DNA of 64,000 bases from JAIRNF01 sp031551125 (GTDB lineage Bacteria > Bacteroidota > Bacteroidia > Bacteroidales > UBA932): positions 124,001-188,000 of the forward strand of contig JAVBOB010000013.1 in assembly GCA_031551125.1 (NCBI GenBank), given 5' to 3'. This document shows positions 34,904-43,911 of this stretch, piece after piece. The position numbers were made by a program, and so were the translations under genes. The notes beneath the pieces are model-generated. The model did not search any database, was not told the origin of the DNA, and saw only the letters and a list, made by a program, of their open reading frames with translations. Within the stretch, counting starts at the first letter, position 1, and every line of letters starts with the position of its first letter.

Positions 34904-36112
34904 TTAAATAATGCCTAGCTTTTTTCCCACTTTTACCAGCTTTTCAATAGCGAAATCTACTTGCTCTTTCGTGTGCGTTGCCATTAGTGATAGGCGAATC
35001 AACGTCATATCTTCGGGAACAGCCGGAGCAACTACAGGGTTTACAAACAAGCCTTCTTCCAACAAAATTTTGGTGTACATAAAGGTTTTGTAGTTGTCAC
35101 GGATAAGAATGGGGATGATAGGAGTTACCGTATGGCCTACGTCAAACCCGTGATTACGTAACGCATCAATTGTGTAGTGGGTCATGTCCCAAAGGTGAGC
35201 GATACGTTCAGGTTCACTCTTTATGATTTCAAGTGCGGCAAGCACTGCTGCGGTAGAAGCGGGAGTCATACTTGCGCTGAAAATCAGCGAACGAGACTGG
35301 TGCTTTATGAAGTTAATAGTACGTTCGTCAGCAGCAATAAATCCGCCAAGCGATGCTAGCGACTTGCTGAACGTACCCATAATAACATCAACCTTATCGG
35401 TAAGTCCAAAGTGTGAAGCGCAACCGCGTCCGCAATCACCTATCACACCAAGGCTGTGGGCATCATCAACCATCACATTGGCGTTGTATTTCTCAGCCAG
35501 CTCAACAATTGCAGGTAGGTTGGCAATATCGCCTTCCATGCTGAAAATGCCGTCAACTACAATAAACTTTATTCTGTCCGGCTCACAACGCTGAAGCACT
35601 TTCTCAAGCGCATCCATATCGTTATGCCTATACTTGAGCGTTTTTCCGAATGATAACCTTGCTCCTTCAATGATAGAAGCGTGGTCAAGCTCATCAAGAA
35701 TAATATAATCGTTACGACCTGTTACCGTTGGAATTACGCCAAGATTGGATTGAAAACCGGTACTGTAAACAATGGCCTTGTCCTTTTGAACAAACTCGGC
35801 CAGCTTCTCTTCCAGCTCAATATGAATGTCGAGCGTGCCGTTAAGATAGCGTGATCCGGCGCACCCCGTTCCATATTTCTCGGTGGCTTTTACAGCAGCT
35901 TCTTTTACTTTTGGATGGCAAGTTAAGCCCAAGTAGCTGTTGGAGCCAAACATGAATACTTTCTTGCCGTTTATGTACACTTCTGTACCCTGCTCCGATT
36001 CTATAGCGCGAAAGAAGGGGTATAAGCCTGCAGCTTGAACTTTATCGGGGTCGTTGTAGGCTGCTGTTTTTTCCTGTAGGAGGTTTCTGAAACCGCTTGG
36101 TCTGTTTGTCAT
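34904..36112 (-). CDS. spt: Serine palmitoyltransferase-like alpha-oxoamine synthase
   Basis: A PLP enzyme of the SPT/KBL/BioF family that condenses an acyl-CoA with an amino acid. About 402 residues from the ATG at 36112; an upstream start at 36151 would lie before the predicted promoter. Visible: FGSNSYLGLT (about 55), ELDHASIIEGARLS, VDDAHSLGVIG (about 213-223) and the PLP lysine in GTFSKSLASLGG (about 250). Bacteroidota use such an enzyme for sphingolipids; the distinctive N-terminus AAGLYPFFRAIESEQG fits that group better than KBL or BioF. Substrate choice remains inference. Confidence 0.82.
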   Translation of the reverse strand: MTNRPSGFRNLLQEKTAAYNDPDKVQAAGLYPFFRAIESEQGTEVYINGKKVFMFGSNSYLGLTCHPKVKEAAVKATEKYGTGCAGSRYLNGTLDIHIELEEKLAEFVQKDKAIVYSTGFQSNLGVIPTVTGRNDYIILDELDHASIIEGARLSFGKTLKYRHNDMDALEKVLQRCEPDRIKFIVVDGIFSMEGDIANLPAIVELAEKYNANVMVDDAHSLGVIGDCGRGCASHFGLTDKVDVIMGTFSKSLASLGGFIAADERTINFIKHQSRSLIFSASMTPASTAAVLAALEIIKSEPERIAHLWDMTHYTIDALRNHGFDVGHTVTPIIPILIRDNYKTFMYTKILLEEGLFVNPVVAPAVPEDMTLIRLSLMATHTKEQVDFAIEKLVKVGKKLGII

Positions 36113-36133
36113 ATATACTTTTATAAAAACGCT

Positions 36134-36163
36134 CAAAGTTACTAAAAACACTAAAACAACAAA
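36134..36163 (-). promoter_or_regulatory. Promoter of the SPT-like gene
   Basis: On the reverse strand TTTG (36163-36160) and TAACTTTG (36141-36134), spacer 18 nt. The start site would be near 36127, about 15 nt before the ATG. The -33 element falls inside the terminator hairpin of the upstream EF-G gene. Confidence 0.75.
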
Positions 36164-36191
36164 ACGGAGGGGGGTAAGTCTCCGTTTTGTT
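36158..36191 (-). terminator. Terminator of the EF-G paralogue gene
   Basis: Reverse strand: AACAAAACGGAG, loop, CTCCGTTTTGTT followed by GTTTTAG. A 12-bp perfect stem, 11 bp after the EF-G stop codon. Confidence 0.88.
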
Positions 36192-36201
36192 GATAGTTAT
36201 G

Positions 36202-38355
36202 CTATTCGTCCTTTTCTTCGGCTTCGTATGCTTTCAATAATTTGTCCTGAACATCAGATGGAACTTGTTGATATTCAAAGAATTTCATACTGTAAGTTGC
36301 GCGGCCGGAGGTTAGCGAGCTAAGCGTAGTTGAATATTTATATAGTTCGGCCAGTGGAACACGTGCCTTAATTATTTCAAAGCCCTTTTCGCTATTCATC
36401 CCTTCAATTATCGCCCTGCGATTCTGGAGATCGCTCATTACGTCTCCCATACAGTCTCCGGGCACGTAAACGCTCACATTGTAAACGGGCTCCATAATCT
36501 TAGGGCCGGCATTTTTAAATCCGGCCTTGAAAGCGTTACGTCCGGCTAGCTTAAAGGAAATTTCATTTGAATCAACAGGGTGCATCTTGCCATCATAAAC
36601 GGCAACGCGAATATCGCGAGCGTATGATCCGGTAAGCGGGCCTTCCTCCATCTTTTCCATTACACCCTTCAGGATAGCGGGAAGGAAGCGGGCATCGATA
36701 GCACCACCTACAATACAGTTGTAGTAAATTAGCTTACCGCCCCAGTCAAGCCGTATTTCTTCCTTACCTCTGATGCTTAGTGCAACTTCTTTTCCGTCAA
36801 TTTTTACCTTAGAAGGGTCGGGTGCACCCTCAATGTAGGGTTCAATGTATAGGTGTACCTCACCAAACTGTCCGGCACCACCCGATTGTTTTTTGTGGCG
36901 GTAGTCGGCAGCAGCCGATTTGGTAATGGTTTCGCGATACGGAATTTTAGGCGCATACAGCTCAATTTCCAGCTTATGCTGGTTGTTTAGCTGCCATTTC
37001 AAAATATTGATGTGGTGCTCACCTTGTCCGCTCAAAATAATTTGCTTTAGCTCTTTTGAGTATTCTATCAGAATGGTAGGATCTTCCTGATGTGCGCGGT
37101 GCAGCAATTCTCCCAACTTCTCATCATCACTTTCGTTCTTTGCTTTAATAGCAATACGGAATTTAGGCTCAGGGAATACGATAGGTTCAAACTTCCAGTC
37201 TTTTCCGGCGTTAAGTGTTTGGTCGGTTTTGGTGTTTTTCAGCTTCACCGTGCAGCCAATATCTCCGGCTACCATTTCCGATACCTTTTCACGTTTCTTT
37301 CCGGCAATGGCGTAGAGAGATGATATACGTTCCTTGCTGTCGTTGTTGGCGTTTACCAAGTCCATTCCTTCGGTAATTTTACCGGACATTACACGGAAGT
37401 AGGTAACTTCTCCCAAGTGTTGCTCAAGGGCTGTTTTGAATACAAATAGAGAGGGTGATCCTGCGGGGTCGCAAGGAATAGCCGTTCCGTCAACCGTTTT
37501 TGCCCCCTCATTCCAGTTGGGGCTTGGCGCTACGTTAATGATGAACTCCATTAAGCGTTTTGTGCCAATATCTTTTTTACCTGATGTGCAAAGTACAGGA
37601 AATACACCACGTGCGCGGATTCCGGCAGAAAGCCCTTTGCGAATATCGGTTATGTCCAGTTCTCCTTTTTCAAAGAACAACTCCATCAATTTTTCATCGT
37701 GTTCTGCAGCGGCCTCAATCAATGCGCTATGAAGCTCTGCTGCTTTATCTGCTTCTTCAGCCGGAATAGGTAGCTCTTCGCGTGTTCCGTTATCGTCCTT
37801 GAACTTATACATTTTCATGGTAAGCACGTCAACGAAAGCGTTGAACCCGTTGCCCGGATTAACCGGATATTGTATTAGTACAGCCTTGCTGCCGAAACTC
37901 TGTTTCAGCGAATCAAGTGTATTTTCAAAGTTTGCTTTTTCGTGGTCAAGCTGGTTCACCACAATCATCATAGGTTTGTTACCACGTTCGGCGTGACGGG
38001 CAAATATTTCGGTTCCTACCTCAACACCGTTTTGAGCGTTAACTACCAATACACAAGTGTCGGCTACTTTAAATGCCGAAAATACTCCGCTAACAAAATC
38101 ATCAGAACCCGGGGTATCAATAATGTTCAGCTTGTGGTCCATGAACTCCGTGAACAATACCGTTGAGTAAATCGAACGTTGGTATATATGTTCAACCTCC
38201 GAATAGTCAGATACGGTAGTCTTGGCTTCTACTGTTCCTCTTCGTTCAATTACCTTTCCTTCAAACATCATTGCTTCGGCAAGGGTTGTTTTGCCGGAGT
38301 TGCTATTCCCAAGTATAACTACATTCTTAATTTGATTAGTTGAGTATGTTTTCAT
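36202..38355 (-). CDS. EF-G paralogue (EF-G2-like translation factor) with degenerate GTPase motifs
   Basis: 717 residues covering all EF-G domains: G domain (about 1-270), beta-barrel II, III, IV (with YRHKKQSGGAGQFGEVHLY) and V. The G domain departs from EF-G1: the P-loop reads GNSNSGKTT instead of AHIDAGKTT, the switch I threonine motif RGITI is missing (HIYQRSIYST), switch II is DTPGSDDF with Ser in place of the catalytic His of DTPGHVDF, and NKxD is NQLD. Bacteroides EF-G2 is reported to translocate without GTP hydrolysis and to matter under nutrient limitation; this gene fits that group. Confidence 0.85.
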   Translation of the reverse strand: MKTYSTNQIKNVVILGNSNSGKTTLAEAMMFEGKVIERRGTVEAKTTVSDYSEVEHIYQRSIYSTVLFTEFMDHKLNIIDTPGSDDFVSGVFSAFKVADTCVLVVNAQNGVEVGTEIFARHAERGNKPMMIVVNQLDHEKANFENTLDSLKQSFGSKAVLIQYPVNPGNGFNAFVDVLTMKMYKFKDDNGTREELPIPAEEADKAAELHSALIEAAAEHDEKLMELFFEKGELDITDIRKGLSAGIRARGVFPVLCTSGKKDIGTKRLMEFIINVAPSPNWNEGAKTVDGTAIPCDPAGSPSLFVFKTALEQHLGEVTYFRVMSGKITEGMDLVNANNDSKERISSLYAIAGKKREKVSEMVAGDIGCTVKLKNTKTDQTLNAGKDWKFEPIVFPEPKFRIAIKAKNESDDEKLGELLHRAHQEDPTILIEYSKELKQIILSGQGEHHINILKWQLNNQHKLEIELYAPKIPYRETITKSAAADYRHKKQSGGAGQFGEVHLYIEPYIEGAPDPSKVKIDGKEVALSIRGKEEIRLDWGGKLIYYNCIVGGAIDARFLPAILKGVMEKMEEGPLTGSYARDIRVAVYDGKMHPVDSNEISFKLAGRNAFKAGFKNAGPKIMEPVYNVSVYVPGDCMGDVMSDLQNRRAIIEGMNSEKGFEIIKARVPLAELYKYSTTLSSLTSGRATYSMKFFEYQQVPSDVQDKLLKAYEAEEKDE

Positions 38356-38417
38356 AGTTTACCGTGAATTATGATTAGTAAGCTGTTTATCGCTCTGCCC
38401 TTAAAAACAGAGAATTT

Positions 38418-38425
38418 CAAAGGTA
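38418..38425 (-). promoter_or_regulatory. -7 element TACCTTTG (reverse strand) for the EF-G paralogue
   Basis: CAAAGGTA on the + strand, 63 nt upstream of the start at 38355; predicted leader about 55 nt. Confidence 0.6.
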
Positions 38426-38574
38426 TGAATTTATACGAATTAGCAATAGGGGGCTGCCCAATTTGCATCTATGAAAAATGCAAATAGTTGTTAATCAATA
38501 GTTGTAATGAAATATGTTGTAAAAATTAGTTTAGGGTATAAAGTTAGAGAAGTAGCTCAGAGGTATATATTGTA

Positions 38575-39384
38575 TTACAGTTCTTCAAATGTAAAAAGAG
38601 GTGATGCTTCTGTGCGAGGTAAGGCAACAAGCCGGACATCGGTACCAATTTTAATTCCTTTTGTGATGAGCAGCTGTTCAACGGTAGCGTATGCCAGCTC
38701 AGGTCGGTTATTTTCTTTGCTGAGGTGGCAAAGGTATATATGGCTTAAGTGTGGTTGGTAACAGCTGGCCAAAAATTGTCCGGCAGCAAGGTTACTCAAA
38801 TGTCCGGTAGGGGAGGTTATGCGGTTTTTAAGATATTGGGGATAATGTCCGGTTTCGAGCATTTGTTCGTCATAGTTGGCTTCTATTACCAAATAGTTGG
38901 CCTTGCGGATATGCTCTGCCGCGTTTTCACAAACGTAGCCCAAGTCAGTGGCCAGTGTGAAACGACGGTTACGGTAAGTAACGGAATAACCTACATTGTC
39001 CGACCCATCATGTGATACAGAAAAGGCCGTTACTTCAAACTCTCCTATAGCTACGGTTTCCCCTTTTACAATGTAGTATGGGGTAGAAACCTTATCTCCA
39101 ATCACATAAGAACGGTTAATGCCTCTGTGTACTTCGCTTGTAGCGTACACGGGAATATGGCTTTTGTTGGCTAAAGCTCCTACCGATTTGATGTGGTCAA
39201 TATGGTCGTGGGTAATAAATACCGCCCAAACTTGCTCGAGTGATAATCCGGCTTCCTGCAACCTCTTTTTGAGGGTTCGTATTCCTATACCTGCATCTAT
39301 GAGTATTCCTTGTGATAGTGTACCGATGTAGTAACAGTTGCCGCTGCTTCCGCTACCCAAGCTCATAAATCGAAGTGTATTCAT
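38575..39384 (-). CDS. MBL-fold metallo-hydrolase, YycJ/WalJ type
   Basis: 269 residues. N-terminal LGSGSSGNCYYIGT (about 8-21), then the metal site THDHIDHIKSVG (about 58-69), a second site DLGYVCEN and a C-terminal HLSKENN. This is the YycJ-like branch of metallo-beta-lactamase-fold proteins, which in Firmicutes has exonuclease-like activity linked to cell-wall regulation; the role in Bacteroidota is unknown. It is followed upstream by DUF721 and recF in the same direction (8-bp and 86-bp gaps). Confidence 0.88.
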   Translation of the reverse strand: MNTLRFMSLGSGSSGNCYYIGTLSQGILIDAGIGIRTLKKRLQEAGLSLEQVWAVFITHDHIDHIKSVGALANKSHIPVYATSEVHRGINRSYVIGDKVSTPYYIVKGETVAIGEFEVTAFSVSHDGSDNVGYSVTYRNRRFTLATDLGYVCENAAEHIRKANYLVIEANYDEQMLETGHYPQYLKNRITSPTGHLSNLAAGQFLASCYQPHLSHIYLCHLSKENNRPELAYATVEQLLITKGIKIGTDVRLVALPRTEASPLFTFEEL

Positions 39385-39392
39385 TCTAGTAA

Positions 39393-39683
39393 TTACTTCA
39401 GTATAATACCATCAATAACAGATGAGCCCAGCTTCTGGTTTATTGCAGCGGCCAGCTCATTACGAATCATCATTAGCTCGCTGCGAGCGATGGAAGAGTT
39501 AAGTTCGACTACCAACATGCGACCGCTGATGTATTTGCGGCTAACGGCTTTGGCTACTCGTGTACCTGTTAGCTCTTTAAAGGTTGCATATACCTTTGCT
39601 TCCAGTAAGCCTTTTTCGAGCCCCATTTCCTTGATTAGCTGCTTAATCACGGTATCCATTGACTGTGGCGTACTACGGCGCAT
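39393..39683 (-). CDS. DUF721 (DciA-like) protein
   Basis: 96 residues with the DUF721 pattern: an N-terminal helix (SMDTVIKQLIKEMGLEKGL), the conserved ATFKELTGTRVAKA region (about 29-42), then LVVELNSSIARSELMMIRNEL (about 52-72). DciA-type proteins help load the replicative helicase in bacteria lacking DnaC; short DUF721 proteins next to recF, as here, are common. The helicase role is inference for this short form. Confidence 0.83.
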   Translation of the reverse strand: MRRSTPQSMDTVIKQLIKEMGLEKGLLEAKVYATFKELTGTRVAKAVSRKYISGRMLVVELNSSIARSELMMIRNELAAAINQKLGSSVIDGIILK

Positions 39684-39769
39684 ATAATTGTATAGTTTTT
39701 ATTGTACATTTTTTATTGGTTTGACTATTGATTAGCCGTTGGCAATATTCAATAATCAATAAAAAATAA

Positions 39770-40870
39770 TCAATCAGTAGGTTCTACACTTCCTGCTTTT
39801 ACTTTAAAAAGCGCATGGCTGCTAGATGCTCTTTCAAGTATGGCGTCTAACCGTGTTTTGTTGCTATCGGTAAGGAGTATTTGCCCAAAACCGTTGTTGG
39901 CAACTAGCCGTATCAGCTGCTCTACCCTGTTCATGTCCAGCTTATCGAATACATCGTCAAGTAAAAGCAGAGGGGGCATGCCGGTACGCTGTTTAAACAG
40001 CTCGAACTGCGCCAATTTTAACGCTAGTAGGTAAGTTTTTTGCTGCCCTTGCGAACCTGTTTTTCTAATGGAGTAGCTGCCTAAATTCATCTCCAAATCA
40101 TCACGGTGAATACCTACTGAGGTATGTTGCAGCATTCTATCTTTCTCGAACGCACGTTTCAGCAGCGTATTTAATGGCTCTTCCGCAAGATCGGATCGAT
40201 AGCCAAGCGATACAACTTCCTTATCATCTGATATGTATGTGTAAGAACGAGAAAAGTAGGGTTGCATGGCTTCTATCAGCTGCCTGCGTTTTTCATATAT
40301 TCGTTGTCCGTAATCCGATAGCTGAAGGTCAAAGGCTTCAAACATATCGTAATCAACGTATGCGCCTGATTGTTTTAACAGCTTATTGCGCTGCATGAGC
40401 GCCTTGTTGTAGCGAATAAGGTTTTCGAGATACTCCCTGTCCAGCTGAGATATAAGGCTGTTGAGGTATTTGCGCCGCTCTTCGCCCGAGTCATTAATTA
40501 AACCGCTATCTGTGGGCGATACCATTACCAACGGAATAAAACCTATATGGTCTGCCAGCCGTTCGTATAGCTTACCGTTACGCTTTAATGCTTTGCCTTC
40601 GTTCTTTTTTGCCCCGCAGTGTAGTAGTTCCTCAGCCCCATTCCGTTCGTATGCGGCTTGCAGCATAAAGTACTCCTCTCCATGCCGAATATTTTGCAGG
40701 TCGGTTTGGTTAAAGTAGCTTTTTGTCATTGACAGGTAGTACACCGCATCAAGAAGGTTGGTTTTTCCTTCGCCGTTATCACCCACAAAACAGTTGAGGT
40801 TAGGTGATAGGTTGAGGCTTACCTGCTCCAGATTTTTAAAGTTGGCTATGTTTAGCTGCTTGAGGTACAA
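39770..40870 (-). CDS. recF: DNA replication/repair protein RecF
   Basis: An SMC-like ATPase that acts with RecO and RecR at gapped DNA. 366 residues. Walker A GDNGEGKTNLLDA (about 30-42), signature SQGQQKTYLLALKLAQ (about 275-290), Walker B LLLLDDVFDKLD (about 306-317). First gene of a recF-DUF721-yycJ-like run, with its promoter at 40896-40903. Confidence 0.95.
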   Translation of the reverse strand: MYLKQLNIANFKNLEQVSLNLSPNLNCFVGDNGEGKTNLLDAVYYLSMTKSYFNQTDLQNIRHGEEYFMLQAAYERNGAEELLHCGAKKNEGKALKRNGKLYERLADHIGFIPLVMVSPTDSGLINDSGEERRKYLNSLISQLDREYLENLIRYNKALMQRNKLLKQSGAYVDYDMFEAFDLQLSDYGQRIYEKRRQLIEAMQPYFSRSYTYISDDKEVVSLGYRSDLAEEPLNTLLKRAFEKDRMLQHTSVGIHRDDLEMNLGSYSIRKTGSQGQQKTYLLALKLAQFELFKQRTGMPPLLLLDDVFDKLDMNRVEQLIRLVANNGFGQILLTDSNKTRLDAILERASSSHALFKVKAGSVEPTD

Positions 40871-40895
40871 TGTTGTTCTGTGTTATATCGGAAAA

Positions 40896-40903
40896 CAAAG
40901 GTA
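40896..40903 (-). promoter_or_regulatory. -7 element TACCTTTG (reverse strand) for recF
   Basis: CAAAGGTA on the + strand, 26 nt upstream of the recF start. Confidence 0.6.
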
Positions 40904-40945
40904 GCTTATTTTGGTTGATGAGGGTGGGAGAAAAAGTGTTAAGGT

Positions 40946-41109
40946 GGACAAGTTGCTATTGGTTACCCCCAACCCCCTGAAGGGGGCTTTGGCCTGAGCA
41001 AATGACTTCCAAAAGTTCAATTTTGCAGTAGTTGGGTTCCCCCTTTAGGGGGTTAGGGGGTAAAAGTTATCGGCATGGAGCGATGTCATATAGCTAGTAA
41101 CTAGAATTA
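40946..41109. repeat. AAGTTGC-ended element carrying a C/T-rich palindrome, second copy
   Basis: Near-identical in layout to 14544-14710: left GGACAAGTTGCTATT, C/T-rich arms at 40963 and ending 41062, shared interior AAAAGTTCAATTTTGCAGTAG split by one change, right end TAGCTAGTAACTAGAATTA. The terminal repeats are more diverged in this copy. Confidence 0.85.
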
Positions 41110-41165
41110 ATTCAAGAGATTGCTTGCTTGCAATGACGACACAAGTAAAACTAGATAAAACAAAA

Positions 41166-41195
41166 CACCCGTACTACAATAACGTAGTACGGGTG
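41166..41195 (-). terminator. Terminator of the efflux-TlpA operon
   Basis: A perfect 12-bp stem CACCCGTACTAC / GTAGTACGGGTG with a 6-nt loop; on the reverse strand TTTTGTTTTA follows. It lies 28 bp after the tlpA stop codon. Confidence 0.9.
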
Positions 41196-41222
41196 CTGTT
41201 TAGCTATATTGCTAATCGAATA

Positions 41223-42326
41223 CTACTTGCCTAGTAGTTCTTCCAGCTTTTCCATCAGCTCTTCACCTCTAAGGTTTTTCGCAATGATTTTTCCGTTAGG
41301 GTCTATCAATACGGTGTGAGGAATACCTTTTACCGCATAAAGTGCAGCCGCTTCACTACTCCAGTACTTCAAGTCTGACATTTGAGGCCATGTAATACCT
41401 AAAGCGGTAGTACCTTTTTGCCAGCTTTCTTTATCCTTATCAAGTGATACCCCTACTATTTCCAAACCCTTATCTTTGTACAATTCGTATGCTTTAACAA
41501 AGTTAGGCATTTCCATTCTGCAAGGTCCACACCATGAAGCCCAGAAATCTATCATCACATATTTTCCCTTACCTGTATAGTCAGATAGAGCAACTTCTTT
41601 ACCGTCAAGGTTAGGTAAGCGGAAATCTACAAAAGGTTGACCAATTGCTACACGGTCTAACGCAGCCATGTAGTTTGTTATTTTTTGCATGGTAGGTTGT
41701 TGCAGCGTAGTTTTGTTAGCCAATGCCACAATTTCCTTTTGTTGTTCTAAAGGCAGGCGTGAGGCGTTGCTTCCAAATACAAATAACCCTGCTACATTGT
41801 TAATGTTTTCTTTTGCGAAGTTATAACTATTTGCAGCGTCTTTATCGCCCAACAGCTTTACTTGCTCCATTATTTTTTCTTCACTCTCTTTGGTAAGTGT
41901 GCCATCCTCTTTTTGAGCCATATATACCTTGCGAAGCTCGATTGATTCTTTAGCGCTTGCTGATTGCTGCTCGTTATATTTTTGCAGCTTCTTGTTCAGC
42001 TCCGTACCCCCAATCTGAATAGTTTTGTTCTCTGCGGAAACGGCTACCGTAATAGTTCCGTTCTCAGCAACCATAGGGCTTCTTAACGTTGCATCTCCAA
42101 ACGGTGTAGTAATGAAATATATTTCGGGCTCATCTATACTTGCGTTGTAGGTGAATTTTCCGTTAGCAGGCTTTAGCTCGGTAATGTCTTGCAGCTTACC
42201 ATCTACCATCTTGCCAATAGTAATAGGGGCGGTTCCTGTGGTTGTTCCGGTGATGGTAACATTTTGTTTTGCGCTTACGGTGTAAGCACAGAAAAGCAGG
42301 GTTGCAAAAAATAAAATGCGTTTCAT
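41223..42326 (-). CDS. TlpA-like thiol-disulfide oxidoreductase with DUF4369 domain
   Basis: 367 residues: signal peptide (to about VSAK), an N-terminal DUF4369 domain (about 20-110) typical of Bacteroidota, a helical linker, and a C-terminal thioredoxin fold with the redox site FWASWCGPCRMEMP (about 259-272). It probably reduces or reshuffles disulfides in the periplasm. It is the last gene of an operon behind adaptor, permease and TolC genes, 28 bp after the TolC gene. Confidence 0.88.
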   Translation of the reverse strand: MKRILFFATLLFCAYTVSAKQNVTITGTTTGTAPITIGKMVDGKLQDITELKPANGKFTYNASIDEPEIYFITTPFGDATLRSPMVAENGTITVAVSAENKTIQIGGTELNKKLQKYNEQQSASAKESIELRKVYMAQKEDGTLTKESEEKIMEQVKLLGDKDAANSYNFAKENINNVAGLFVFGSNASRLPLEQQKEIVALANKTTLQQPTMQKITNYMAALDRVAIGQPFVDFRLPNLDGKEVALSDYTGKGKYVMIDFWASWCGPCRMEMPNFVKAYELYKDKGLEIVGVSLDKDKESWQKGTTALGITWPQMSDLKYWSSEAAALYAVKGIPHTVLIDPNGKIIAKNLRGEELMEKLEELLGK

Positions 42327-42354
42327 ACTGTGAATTTATTGAGTTTTGTTGTTT

Positions 42355-43875
42355 TTATTTCACTATCGATTCAAAATCTACCGATAGTGTTTTGTCATTT
42401 ATAAAGTCGTAAAGTGCTATTTGACGTAGTGTGTAGTAGTAGTTCCAGTAGTTGGACAGCTCCGATACAAATTTTGAAGTTGAATTATCTCTATCAGTTT
42501 GAGCGTTGTTCATATCTGTAAACGTTACCTTGTCAATCAGGTAACGCTTTTTGGTTACATCATAACGTAGCTGAGAAACAGAATCGGCTCGAGAGGCTAT
42601 TTTATACTGTGCTCCTTGCATATTGAACTGTTGTACTTTTAGTAGAATATTTTGCTCAAAGTCCACCAACTCTTGTTCTACTTTGGTTCGCTCTAAGTCC
42701 TGGCCTGATTTGGCCATCTTAACGCGCCCTTTTCCTCTTCCCCAGTCTAGAATGGGTATAGATAATGTTATACCGACAGTTTCCATATCCAAAGGAGCAG
42801 CATAGGCATCCGTGAGATTGTCTCCCTGCTGATTTAATCCAAATGACATTCTCAAATCTGCCTGAAAACCTCGACTAGCCCTCGCTGTAGCCACTTTTTG
42901 CTCCTGCTCAATGAGCCTACGTTGAGTGCTTATCATAGTTGGGTTATTCTGTTTAGCCAGCAGCATCACTTTTTCAACGTCAAGTGTAACAGCAGGAACA
43001 TTTTTGGGCAAAATTATCTCAATGGTTACCTGTTCGTTAAAACCAAGAAACGAGCGTAATCGGTTTTGTGCTGAACCCAATGCGTATTTTGATTCGTTTA
43101 CGCTTGACTGTGCTCTCATAAAAGCCAGTTCGGCTTGTAACAAGTCGTTTTCTCCAATAGTACCAATGTTGTAGCGACCTGAAGAAATTTTATACAGCGT
43201 ATCGTTGTTATTGTAGTTGAATTCGGCTGTTTTCAGATCTTGCTGTGCGGCAGCAAGGGTGAAAAAGTAACGAATAGCTTGGATAGAAACATCTTCCATT
43301 TGCGATAGGTAGGAACGTTTTGCTTCTTCGTACCTAAGCGGCTCTATTTTTTTATCCCATTTGAACGTGTTTACGCCAAATATAGATTGGGTATAGCTAA
43401 CACTGATAGGCGTGCTTATGTAGCTCATAGATACGTGGTTGTCTAAGTTATCCAAGAATCGATCAAAGCGTTTTAGGCTTGAGCTAACAGCTAGCTGTCC
43501 ACCTGTAAACGGAACATTTTGGATAAGAGATAGCTCACCTCGAATAGTATTAGAAAAGTCGGAAGAAAGGGTTTTTACGGTTTGGCCACCAATTGTTTCG
43601 TCAATTTCTCTAATTTGCTTTGAAAATGACGGGAAATCTCCTCTTAACACTAAGCTGGGTAGAAATTCCGCTTTATAAGAACGGTACTGCCAGTAGCTGG
43701 CGCGGAATGTATGCTTCGCGGCAATAGCGTTGGGCGATTGCTCCTGCGCCAATCGAATTACATCTTCCAATGTAAGCTTATAGGAAAATTTTTGTTGCGC
43801 AGAACCCGATGTGCAAAATCCTACTGCTACAATAGCGAGAATTGTAAAGCTTCTCAGTATGCTTGTTTTGTTCAT
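42355..43875 (-). CDS. TolC family outer-membrane protein
   Basis: 506 residues with a signal peptide (about 1-26) and two efflux-protein repeats: KLTLEDVIRLAQEQSPNAIAAK (start about 34) and long coiled-coil stretches, ending in a conserved NYYYTLRQIALYDF segment (about 478-491). It should be the outer-membrane channel for the adaptor/permease genes upstream (36-bp gap to the permease). Confidence 0.88.
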   Translation of the reverse strand: MNKTSILRSFTILAIVAVGFCTSGSAQQKFSYKLTLEDVIRLAQEQSPNAIAAKHTFRASYWQYRSYKAEFLPSLVLRGDFPSFSKQIREIDETIGGQTVKTLSSDFSNTIRGELSLIQNVPFTGGQLAVSSSLKRFDRFLDNLDNHVSMSYISTPISVSYTQSIFGVNTFKWDKKIEPLRYEEAKRSYLSQMEDVSIQAIRYFFTLAAAQQDLKTAEFNYNNNDTLYKISSGRYNIGTIGENDLLQAELAFMRAQSSVNESKYALGSAQNRLRSFLGFNEQVTIEIILPKNVPAVTLDVEKVMLLAKQNNPTMISTQRRLIEQEQKVATARASRGFQADLRMSFGLNQQGDNLTDAYAAPLDMETVGITLSIPILDWGRGKGRVKMAKSGQDLERTKVEQELVDFEQNILLKVQQFNMQGAQYKIASRADSVSQLRYDVTKKRYLIDKVTFTDMNNAQTDRDNSTSKFVSELSNYWNYYYTLRQIALYDFINDKTLSVDFESIVK

Positions 43876-43911
43876 ATTTCTTTATTTAAAGCAAAGAGTT
43901 AGTCTATAACG

